From Baylisascaris procyonis (taxonomy: Eukaryota; Nematoda; Chromadorea; Rhabditida; Ascarididae): a stretch of DNA of 64,000 nt. Shown here in pieces: positions 1 through 10,500 of this stretch; positions within the stretch are counted from its first letter, which is position 1; each line of letters starts with the position of its first letter. The stretch spans positions 6,014,001-6,078,000 of the forward strand of contig JAZARR010000214.1 in assembly GCA_037389465.1 (NCBI GenBank). Direction: 5' to 3'. The position numbers were made by a program, and so were the translations under genes. Below the pieces are notes generated by a model, which saw nothing but the letters and a program-made list of their open reading frames with translations, was not told the origin of the DNA and did no database searches.

Positions 1-970
1 TTTCTTTGATGAATAATTTTTATCGTTTCATAGTGAAGCTTTATATTAAGGATCTGTTTTGCTTACCAAAAATAAAACTGGAAACAATTTCGTTAAATTA
101 AAAAGTTTTTATTATTATTTTTATTATTTACGTTTACAACATCTATATGATCAAATCAAACTTAATTGTTGTTGTTTTTTTTTTTTACTTTATATTTGAT
201 TCGTTTCGAATGTGAAATCATTAAATCCTCTCAAAATCTGATACTAGTAGATATTATTGCATTTGTTCTATAGATCTCAGAAGAGCAACAACTTCGTCAC
301 GATCGTGGAGAAATGGTCTATGCGCCGAGATTTCACACATATTTCGACATACGTGGATCATTCTTTAGAAGTATATTTTGCATATCTTGGTTTGGGAATT
401 AAAACCACCAAATAGAATAATAAATTATTCCCCGTGATTGGATTTTTAAGTTTTCCTTTTCCGCATTCGGCTTTCTAATTTCAGCCGAATCTTTCCTTCT
501 GAATAGTATTGGCTCTAAAAGTCTCACAAATCAGTGATCACTAAAAATTCTCTCAAAAATTACGAAGTTGCAGTCCACAAAGAATCGAGAATTTTCGATG
601 AAATTGGGAGAAAGGGTAGAGAGGAAAGTAACCGAATGTATTTCGAATGCATGAACGAACGTTTTAGGAAGCTAACACGGTAAATAATCGTATCAGTATA
701 AAGGTTGTAATACGATTGGTGAAAGTTATGAGTTGAGAAATGAATGAGATTTCGATGATATAATTTTATTGCTAATTTATTTCGGCAAGAGCAATGAAAT
801 CAAATCATGGAATATAACTTGAAAGTCACCTGAAAGCAGTTAACAATTTTAAATTAATTTTGGAATCTACGGGGAACTGTGATGGTCGGGGCCGCTGTAT
901 TATTATGTCATTTGGTTCACTTCATAGATTAATACAAGCGCAAATATTGTTGGTATATGTTTTATTTTAG
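1..970. other. AT-rich upstream sequence of the TRMT10C-like gene
   Basis: Apart from one candidate exon (535-679, listed separately) this stretch is AT-rich with homopolymer T and A runs and no convincing coding block. It probably holds introns of the TRMT10C-like gene whose 5' end I cannot place. Confidence 0.5.
535..679 (+). CDS. Candidate upstream exon of the TRMT10C-like gene
   Basis: A 145-base block is open in one frame, starting after CACAAATCAG and ending at a donor-like CG|GTAAAT (position 680). It would encode a charged segment ending ERFRKLTR, which could precede the SPOUT region as the helical linker does in MRPP1 proteins. The problem is phase: this exon leaves two bases of a codon, while the next secure exon (971) expects one base. 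So either it is not an exon, another small exon lies between, or one base is wrong. I report it only as a possibility. Confidence 0.25.
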
Positions 971-3900
971 GATTAATCGATTGTATGTATGGTTGTCGTT
1001 TATTGGCCGCTGAACGACGCGATGAGATGCCACCACGACTTATCATTGATTGCCGTTTTCTTCATCAACTTAGCGATAGTTATCAAAGCAAATTCTTGAG
1101 GTATAAGGTGACAATTTTTTTTTTAAATTTTTTATTATCACGTGAGTATATTTATTGAGCTATTAATATAACCATGCGTTACTATTACTAAGTTAACTTT
1201 CTTTTACTATGTGACATTACTATGTGTTCATTTATATTGAGAGTCAGTATTGTCTTATGTACTCAGTTCTTTTATATAATTTAGTTTTTTTTGTCTGCTT
1301 TTAATATCGTAAAATTTTTGATAAATCTTTTTGACGATTTATTCGAAATTTATTCACAATGCTTCATGTTTATGTGATTTTATGAATTTATCCACAGCAC
1401 ATTTATGCAAATTTATTGAAATTTAAAAATTTTGTTATCTCTATTTATACATTTATTCACAATACTCTATGAGCGGAAATGAATAATTTTAGGCAAATTC
1501 AAAAATTGCACGATATGAATTGGTTCAGTCGGAATCCATTTCCTATTTCAATTGTTAATTTATTGGCGGATGATCGTCTTGCACGTTACATTAAAAGGTT
1601 GGTTTATGAAAAGAATGTAAACGTTTCATAAGAGGTGTTGGTCTTTGCGAAAAAAAAATTTGCATAAGATAGTCGAGAATCGTTTTGCAATCAATAATTT
1701 TTTTATTTTTTAAACAAAATGATAGAAATTTTTTAAGTTTATCAGAAATATATCAGCATATTGTCATCTGTGTATCATTTAAAGGTATTGGCTGTTTCTT
1801 TGTGGTCCGGCAAGACTTCGCACTGATGAAGAAGATGATTTTTCGCATATCTATGAGGAGCTTGATGCGGATTTACATGACTCTTCTAATTCGACATCTT
1901 TAGAAGAAGGCTTCACTCCGCATCCATTTATTCCAACAATTTCATCACGCTCTATCCGTGATAATTTACCCAACGATATCCGTGATGGTAAGCTTTTAGT
2001 TGCTTTGAATAACTTATGCAATAAAAGAATGCTGTGTATTTCTATCAAGTACGAAAATCCTATTTTGATTTGATTTACGAGTTATCGAATGAATAGGAAT
2101 ATAGATAGCTTGATTTCTTCATTGTTTTTTAGGATAAAGATTCCAAGATAAAATAGTTTTGCAGCCAATTTGTTTTCTTACATAGCTGGTGTATGGAAAA
2201 GATGGGAAAATAAGTTGAAAAAAACTTTGAATGTTAACGAGATTTTATTACTTGATTACGATCTACGAAGTCTACTACTATATCATTTTGAAATCCACAT
2301 TTCTAATACATCCATACCTTCAATTTTTGGGAATAAGAGAGGGATTGCAAACAGTGGGTCCTTCGGGGATTAAGAGAAGGATTGCAGTAAATCCTTCGAT
2401 GCATATGCGTAATTTTTTACTTCTACACACATTCTTTGTAAAATGTGTAAGTAAAAATAGGTAGTATGGCAGTCTTACATTCTGAGTAAAACTCTTTGCA
2501 ACTTGCTCTGCAAATCCAATAACTATTGCTCGAAATAAATTAATATAAGTGAGTTCAAACTTCTTTAGGTCATCAATTGTCAGAAATTTTTCTTAATATA
2601 AATTTTTGAAGTTAAAGCAAAGTATTCGAGTTTTTATAAGAAAAAAAGGATGTCTTTAGTCGCAGCTTATTGAGTACAATTCTATTATGGGTTTTTTTCT
2701 TTTGCAAAAATGATCCTGGAAATTTCAATTTATTCGAATTTGATTGTTCAGTGAGGATTGCTCCTCGAAACTATTGTTTAGATGAGATTGCTTATATAAG
2801 TTGGACAGCACCACGATTATTGGATGGTCCATTAACGAATTATAAGGCGATTGTAATATGTTCAAGTTATGATCTACAACCTTGGTCTTCGTCACTATCA
2901 GCCGCACGTGCCGATCGCTTAACACCTTATCGAATACCGTTCGATCGTTATGTTAAGTAAGTTGTTCGATATTTCATTTCAACGCTCACATTGTTGATTA
3001 TTTATTTCATTATATAGTTTGTTTTCAATTTAAAAAATGATTATTATTTAAAAAAGTTACTTTATAAATAGTTTCTTTATTTTTTTTAAGTCTTGAAAAA
3101 TGGACCCACATTAAAATCACTTAACGCTCATAATGGATGTTTTTGAATGTTTTATCGTTGAATAAAATGCAAATATTTTCATTTGCAGATGGGAGAGGGG
3201 TCATAAAGTAATGCCAATTAATATCACTGCAAATATTATTCGTAGTGTTTATGTAAACGATGGAGATTGGAAGAGTGCAATTTTGGAGAATGTTCCCGAA
3301 TATCATTTCAATAAGGATCATCCAACGACGAAACGTAACGAACAGAGTGCACTAGATATTGAAAAGAAGAATAGACTGAAGGTTTGTAATAGTCGTTCCT
3401 AAATTTTGCTCGTAATTTATTTTGCAGAATTTAGAGCAGAATTTTTGAGGCAATCTAGAATATTTCAATTCATCTATCTACGTAATTGATAGTCATAGAT
3501 TGCAATGCTGTTCTGATCTGTTATTGATGATAACAAACCAGAACAAAGGCTTATCTATGATCCTTAAATGGGAAAGGAGGCTTCGTTGAATCACTTTCCA
3601 AGGATCGTATTTCTGTTCGATTCCGACGATTCTCACATATTGCGACCGGAAATGCTCAACTGAGCCAACGTAGCTGGTACAGTAATTACTTTTTGTGCCG
3701 CCAATCAGTTCTACATGTAAAAGACAATCATGCGCCGCATAGTAAAATGTTCTCTTAGAAAACGGACGAGCGCCTAAATTTCTAACTTGAAATTTCCATT
3801 TCGCCTGCATTCAGACCAGAAAATTGGACTCACAGATTCTTTACATCTTGAAGTGATCGTAGCATACCTGAGCAGCACGTCGAAACACCACACTTCTGGT

Positions 3901-4163
3901 CACTTTTTCATCTCGTATCATATTCACTGTTTCCACCGTCATGATCGTTTTTACTGTTGTGCAAACACCTGGAATCATATAGATGTCCTTTTCAGGCTTT
4001 AGAACAGGCAGTAATGGAAATGGACCGCAGGCGAATCGACGCTTTAGACAATCATGAACCGAGGAAAGATGCAAAGGAACAGATTGAATCGAGACGCAGA
4101 ATACATCGTCATCGATATAGTCGCGAAGACAGGCGAGCGGAAATAAACTCGCAAAAAGCTTAA
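971..4163 (+). CDS. TRMT10C: TRMT10C/MRPP1-like tRNA (m1R9) methyltransferase, 3' part
   Basis: Known role of the family: SPOUT-fold SAM-dependent methylation of purine 9 in mitochondrial tRNAs, and scaffold for the MRPP2 and PRORP subunits of mitochondrial RNase P. Exons, all phase-consistent: 971-1100, 1493-1597, 1785-1987, 2752-2956, 3189-3381, 3996-4163 (stop TAA). Visible hallmarks are LIIDCRF, then NPFPISIVNL, then the active-site strand AIVICSSYD, whose Asp aligns with the family's catalytic Asp, and the SAM-loop motif IPFDRYVKWERG. The usual glycines before the Asp are replaced by CSS. Exon 3 carries an acidic and Ser-rich stretch of about 40 residues (from TDEEDDFSHIYEELDADL) that other MRPP1 proteins appear to lack. 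The last exon adds a basic tail rich in Arg; if instead exon 5 reads through, the protein stops at 3402. The N-terminal part with the mitochondrial presequence is not identified. Family call is firm, exact ends are not. Confidence 0.82.
3493..3978 (-). CDS. Probable nested two-exon gene, unrecognised product
   Basis: The minus strand carries two open blocks, 3868-3978 and 3493-3804, joined by a 63-base intron with ends GTATGC...TGCAG and matching phase (AAQ|AKWKF). Together they give about 140 residues containing VTRSVVFRRAAQAKWKFQV and, near the C terminus, KYDPWKVIQRSLLSHLR; the start could be the ATG at 3978 or 3942. I do not recognise the family. There are four cysteines, no clear signal peptide and no transmembrane segment. 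It lies entirely within the last intron (3382-3995) of the TRMT10C-like gene on the opposite strand. The open length and the well-formed intron argue for a real gene; lack of a known homologue keeps confidence moderate. Confidence 0.4.
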
Positions 4164-4534
4164 CCGCGGGCACTCATTGAGTTCGGTTTCATATCTCAAC
4201 GCGTGCTTGCATGAGGTATTGCCAAAATATTACATTTGTTGACGATTGTTGAGTAAATTTTGTGAATTTTATTGTTTTTTTTTTTTTTTTAAATACAGAA
4301 AATCACTGATTATTTTCACATTTGGCTGATGTTTTCGGCTCTACCGTTTGCTTTGTCGTTGAGGTCTTTTCTAGATCTCATGGTATGGTGATGCTTTCCA
4401 GACCTATAAAATTTCGTGCGTGTTTTCCGGTTTATTGCAGAAATATTCTGGCAGGGTACCGTTTTTCATACTTAAGCATTTTTTGCTCATATCTTTTCCT
4501 GGCATCGTTGAATTTTTGATTTATTTTTTCGTCG
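4164..4534. other. Spacer between TRMT10C-like gene and the 517-base repeats
   Basis: Contains a run of 18 T around 4274 and otherwise plain AT-rich sequence. No gene or site recognised. Probable 3' UTR of the plus-strand gene at its left end. Confidence 0.5.
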
Positions 4535-6497
4535 TCTTGGGGTTCTAGTGCACATTTTATCGGTTGGTGTAGGACCTCTCAAACGGTATATAAAACACCG
4601 CTCGAGGGCAAATAGGAGCGGAAGAAAATCCGAAAAATCGCAATTTTTCGATCGTAAGTGGGTTTTAATATTTTTCTTTATTTATTTTAAGGGAAAATTT
4701 TAAAAAATATTTTTCTTTCCGATTCTGATGAGCTTAGTATGAAACGATAGAGCTCGATGAGCTGGTCACGGATATATGCAGCATTTGCTGTTTTATATGA
4801 AAATAGGAAAACTAGAAGCCCACGAATGCTGTAGTTCCATACAAATGTACTGTACCTGATACTTCGGGGTTTTTTTCTCGGCAATTATTAGGCCTTTGGA
4901 GCTGCGGCTTGCTTCCTCAACACAACTTTTAAAGCTCTATCAAACGACGTATAGCTTCTTATATTTCGAGAGTAAAGTTGAAAACCGAATCGACCCGCCA
5001 GAATTTCTGAAATATCGAATTTTGCAAAATAGGGGGTTCTGGTTCTCGGCCGCTGTTTCGTTTGGTGTTAAACGGTCTTCTGATTCGTCATCAGCTCGCC
5101 AAGACCTCCCAAACGGTATATAAAACACCACCCGAGGGCAAATAGAAGCCGAGAAAAAAATTCCGAAATATCGCAATTTTTCGATCGTAAGGGGGTAGTA
5201 GCACGGGGAAAATTTCGAAAAATATTTTTTGTCTCCGATTTCGCTGACTTTGATACCAAACAATAGAACTCGATGAGCTGATCACGGATATATGCAATAT
5301 TTGCTGTTTTATATGAAAATAGTTAAACTAGAGGTGCACGAGTGCTGTAGTTCCATACAAATGTACTGTACTTGATATTTCGGGGTTTTTTTCTCGGCAA
5401 CTGTTAGGCCTATGGAGCTGCGGCTTGCTTCCCTCAACACAACTTTTAAAGCTCTATCAAACGACGTATAGCTTCTTATATTTCGAGAGTAAAGTTGAAA
5501 ACCGAATCGACCCGCCAGAATTTCTGAAATATCGAATTTTGCAAAATAGGGGGTTCTGGTTCTCGGCCGCTGTTTCGTATGGTGTTAAGCGGTCTTCTGA
5601 TTCGTCATCAGCTCGCCAAGACCTCCCAAACGGTATATAAAACACCACCCGAGGGCAAATAGAAGCCGAGAAAAAAATTCCGAAATATCGCAATTTTTCG
5701 ATCGTAAGGGGGTAGTAGCACGGGGAAAATTTCGAAAAATATTTTTTGTCTCCGATTTCGCTGACTTTGATACCAAACAATAGAACTCGATGAGCTGATC
5801 ACGGATATATGCAATATTTGCTGTTTTATATGAAAATAGTTAAACTAGAGGTGCACGAGTGCTGTAGTTCCATACAAATGTACTGTACTTGATATTTCGG
5901 GGTTTTTTTCTCGGCAACTGTTAGGCCTATGGAGCTGCGGCTTGCTTCCCTCAACACAACTTTTAAAGCTCTGTCAAACGACGTTTAGCTTGTTATATTT
6001 CGAGAGTAAAGTTGAAAACCGAATCGACCCGCCAGAATTTCTGAAATATCGAATTTTGCAAAATAGGGGGTTCTGGTTCTCGGCCGCTGTTTCGTATGGT
6101 GTTAAGCGGTCTTCTGATTCGTCATCAGCTCGCCAAGACCTCCCAAACGGTATATAAAACACCACCCGAGGGCAAACAGAAGCCGAGAAAAAAATTCCGA
6201 AATATCGCAATTTTTCGATCGTAAGGGGGTAGCACAGGGAAAATTTGAAAAAATATTTTTTCTTTCCGATTTCGATGAGTTTTGTATGAAACGATAGAAC
6301 TTGATGAGCTGATCATGGATGCATGCACTATTTCCTGTTTTATACGAAAATAGTTAAACTAGAGGTGCACGAATGCTGCAGTTCCATACAAATGTACTGT
6401 ACCTGATACTTCAAGGTTTTTTTTCTCGGCAATTGTTAGGCCTATGGAGCTGCGGCTTGCTTCCCTCAACACAATTTTTAAAGCTCTATCAAACGAC
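4535..6497 (+). repeat. Tandem repeat, 517-base unit, about 3.8 copies (subfamily A)
   Basis: The same landmarks recur every 517 bases: for example AGGCCTATGGAGCTGCGGC near 5406, 5923 and 6437 (AGGCCTTTGG near 4889). The two middle copies are almost identical; the first and last are more diverged and truncated, as expected for array edges. The unit is clearly related to the 514-base satellite at 29.2-54.0 kb (shared CGCAATTTTTCGATCGTAAG, TAGAGGTGCACGAATGCT, CGACCCGCCAGAATTTCTG). It differs from it in one segment of about 100 bases, which here reads GGTGTTAAGCGGTCTTCTG and contains a TATA-like ACGGTATATAAAACACC. Short open frames of 63 to 107 codons exist in several frames at once and are not convincing genes. 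Confidence 0.95.
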
Positions 6498-7574
6498 ATA
6501 TAGTTTATATACTGCAGAAAATTAGAAACGTCTATCATGATATATAAATAATCCAGCTTATTTAGAGGGTAATTTTCATGCTTGATTTGTTATGCTTTAT
6601 TTTCATGGAAAACGTGAAAAATATCTCTTAATTCTAATGGCTAATTTCAGTGGCATATTAAGATAGCAATGGTTGTTTCTTATTCGAACCTTGGTCTTCT
6701 TTTATGACACCATTCGAAATAGTCGTTAAGTGATCAATCACAGATAGCTGTTAATCGATTTGCTTAGGTGGCGAATGATTTGTTCAGCGGCGGTGAGATG
6801 AATGCACACTTCCAAGAAAGAGGAGGGAGGGGAAAGATATGAATTTGAAAGGCGAATGCATAGAAGGGTTTGTTCCAAAGTTTTATTTCCATTGAGTGAA
6901 ATTGAAATTGCTCATTGGAGACTTCACCTACGGTCTCTTTTTATCTCTGTCCATGCTGTCTTACCTGACAGCACTGTTGTCAGCAAATTTTTAAGACCCA
7001 TAAGCTTCAAACTTTTTTAAATTTTCAAGCTAACTTTTTAAGTAGGAAGGAAATTCGGTAGCAAAGTGCTTCATTTTTTGTGAAGTATTTTATGGATTTT
7101 CAAGCGCCAACAATATGTGCCTAAAGGGATAAAAGTTCAAGGAAAGTGAATTTAGTTGTCGAAAAAAAACAAGCAAAATTAAAGAATCTTATCGCTAAAG
7201 TGCACAAATCATGATGCAAAATGGATTCCGATGGCAATGACTCATTGCCCTGGTCTACTACTTTGAATAATATTTTGTGATAGCGGTTAGCAAAAGGACG
7301 GTAAATATAGCAAGCATTATGCAGCGTATGCATATGGTTAAGGAGGTTTTCACGAGTGCGTTTCGTTAAAAAGAGTCGCAGACAAAGCAAGGGATGTTAC
7401 AATATACGATGAAATACAGGTCAAGTGAAGTTCTCAACACGAGCGGTCAGATCCTTATAAAAAATATTTCTTAGGCAGTTTAAGCGTAGCTTTTAATAAG
7501 GTGGATTGTATACAATTTATGCTTTAAATTTGTTCGGATAGAATCGGTCGATCGTTAATGATAAGTGCTTCTCG
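6498..7574. other. Intergenic sequence between repeat array and acyl-CoA oxidase
   Basis: No gene recognised. It should contain the 3' UTR of the minus-strand acyl-CoA oxidase at its right end. Short open frames at 6802-7020 and 7121-7390 have no splice context or recognisable protein features. Confidence 0.5.
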
Positions 7575-10500
7575 TTAGAGTTTGCTTCGTGCTTGCTTCA
7601 TATACGGTTCGAGATATTGCTTATACGCGTCAATAACCTATAATGATGATATTTAATTTTTATTCAAATATCCAAATTTAAGAAATTCCTTCTAACATTA
7701 TTTCATTTTTCTAAATATTTTCTAAATAAATTTAAAGATAATAATAAAGGTAGATGAATAGTTGTTTTTTTTTTGGCTTTTGCCATCCCATAATGGTTTT
7801 TCTCATGTAACTATTATATCTTTCTTAGTTATGCTGATAGATCTGATAAGTGCCTTAAGGTGAAATGATACAATTCTGAAGTGCAATTTGAATGCCAAAG
7901 TTTTGTAACAAAAATAGAGCACAATAATATCGAATAGAAGAAGGATTGTTGTTTTTTTTTTTGCTCATTATTGTTTATATTTTGCGATAAATTTTGTTTA
8001 AAACTAACATCTGTTTGATTGAGAGGTGAGAGTTGTGCCCATTCGAGTAGATTTTCATAAACTTTTCCATCGCGTCTTCCAAGTATTGAGTTCAATTCGC
8101 GATCATTAATATCGAACGCATCCACTAATGCGATAACATTTGGACGCATATTATCCATTGTACGATAAAGTATAGAGCGTAAATAGGCAATTTGTTGACC
8201 ACTTAAGTAGCCATCCTGAAAAATGTGCCCAACATGAATCGGCATGCGTTATACATGATGCTTGCAATGTAATATTATGTGCAACTTCTTGGCGCTGATA
8301 GCAAATAATAATAACGAGATGTCGAGTGTTTATATGAGGTTGAACAATCATCATCAGCATGCCTTGGGGGTTGTGTTCAACCCCATTTGGTGTTATTGCT
8401 AGGTAGGTTTAGTATTTATAATCATCACTTAATCTCGAATATGTTCACACTTATAGCATCCATGATGTGAAAATTCTTAACTCGAGAAGGCCGGCTGCGC
8501 ATTCGATAAGCTCATGTGTGAGATAAAACGTGACCACATCTTTGATGACCGTCGCGATGTTCGGATCGGCAATCGCTGCGAGCTTATTTGAAAATGCTTT
8601 AGCGATGAATAGTCGTGTGTGTGCACGAGATGCCTGCAAGCATAGTATTGACCATAAAGAGTTTCGCCTGTACGTGACAACGGCATATAGAAAAGGCCAC
8701 AGGGGGAATGGGAGTCTAGCCCCATCTCTCACTAAAGATCCAAAAAGCATAGGGATGAAACGAAAATCGCCGAATAACGCCTTGCAAGGTTAATTATCTT
8801 ACAAAGTCATAAAAGTCGAAATTTCTGGAGGTTCTTCGAATTTACCAAGAAAAAAATTCCGGCTTATTTTACTTGCACAAACCTTATCTAAAATAGTGTT
8901 CGCAGTTCACCATCATCGCTACTTCGGGCTTCTGTGCTGCAAAGATCCCGGGCGGGGATTTCCTAGATCTTTGAAGTTTCTTTGAAGTTTTTAATCGAAA
9001 TCATAGATGAAATGAACATCGCAAAGGAAAACATAATATCAAAAAGACTTACAATGCACGTTGAACCATATAAACTCTTTTATTTAATGAAAAACGTATT
9101 TCAAATAAATTTCAAATAAACGAAAACACTTCCAATTTATTATAAAGTTATCAGGCAAAACACAAAATGAAAAACCATATATGCCATACAGCACCACATA
9201 GAAAATCCAAATGCTGTCGAGAACAACATTCTTATAATAAAATTAGATGTTCTTTAATCCCTTCACAGCCCTCATAGAAACTAAAATTTCGGACCACTTT
9301 GTCTTAACAGCATTGCATCCATACGTAAAGCAATTTGCCACTGAACGTAAAAAAAAAAAACTTTCCATTGCTTCTGAATGATTAAGAGCTAACGTCCACT
9401 TCGAATACGACTTGCTAGGAAGGCTCAATTAAAGTGGTCGTGATAAACAAAAACCTACCCCTTCGCTATCATCTCTACACTCCGCTTTCCTCCACCATAT
9501 AAAATGGAACTTCCTTACCTTGCATAGATCGACAGAGCATTCATTGAAAGCCTCTTCACTCGTCCGGCCACATTTCTTCAAATTCTCCATCCGATCATAA
9601 ACTCTATAATATAATGTATGTTCTTTTACAATATGATCCACTAAGGTTGTCAAAAGCGTCGTTTAAAAGATACTTGGATGATTCGATGCTGGCTGAAAAG
9701 AATTTACGGAATGGAAGCAAGTAACTTACTTCTTCATTTACAAGCTTCCTTTGCCCTCAAGTCTTCATTTCGAATAAACGCCAATTTAAAGAAATACCGA
9801 GATTTACAAGTCAGAGGGCTTATAAGCGAGAAAATGCGGCATTTTCCCTCAGGTAATTTCTTTCTTGAACTGTAGTTTACAGCTGCAACGATACAACTGT
9901 TAGCCGTATCCGGCGATTCGCGTAGCGTCTAGTGGTCGACTAGCTTATGTTGATGTTGTCATACCTGATAAAGGAAGTATGCTTACGTGAAAATAAGTCT
10001 ACGAGCGAGATGTTCAAATGCCTCAATGAGGACTGTATAGTCGGATCCGCTTGAGTGATTGATCGACGATTTGAGATGTCGTCTTTCACAGAATAAATAC
10101 TCTATACTTTCACTTGGTGAATGCATCTTTCCGCTTAACGCTGCTTTCGCCTTCTTCATCAGAAAACTAAATAAAACATTTTTTGCTAAAAGAAATAACA
10201 ACACATTTGCAAATTGCAACATTTTTCTACTGCATTTTCTTATATCTCTTCTTTCGTTGCAATATAAAATATAAAGAATCTATAGCATAGTTTGTTCGAA
10301 GGATAGGTGTAAAATCTTTCGGAATGCGAGATGCGCTTATGAAGTTCCTTAAGGCAGAAGATTATATAAAAAATTCGACATAACAAAAGAAATTGAGTTT
10401 TCCGAGTTTCAGCTTATCGCATACGCATTTCTTGCGAATGAAGCAACGAAATTAATAATTTTTTTCTCATATTTATATTAATGAAGTACCGAGCGGTTTG

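Noticed and set aside
3787..4002. Plus-strand open frame antisense to the nested gene
   Set aside because: No splice context and composition typical of a shadow frame.
6802..7390. Short open frames left of the ACOX 3' end
   Set aside because: No homology, no splice sites linking them, lengths expected by chance.
9243..9428. Minus-strand open frame between ACOX exons 11 and 12
   Set aside because: Exons 11 and 12 join directly in phase and in alignment (DLCK|ASRAH), leaving no room for it.
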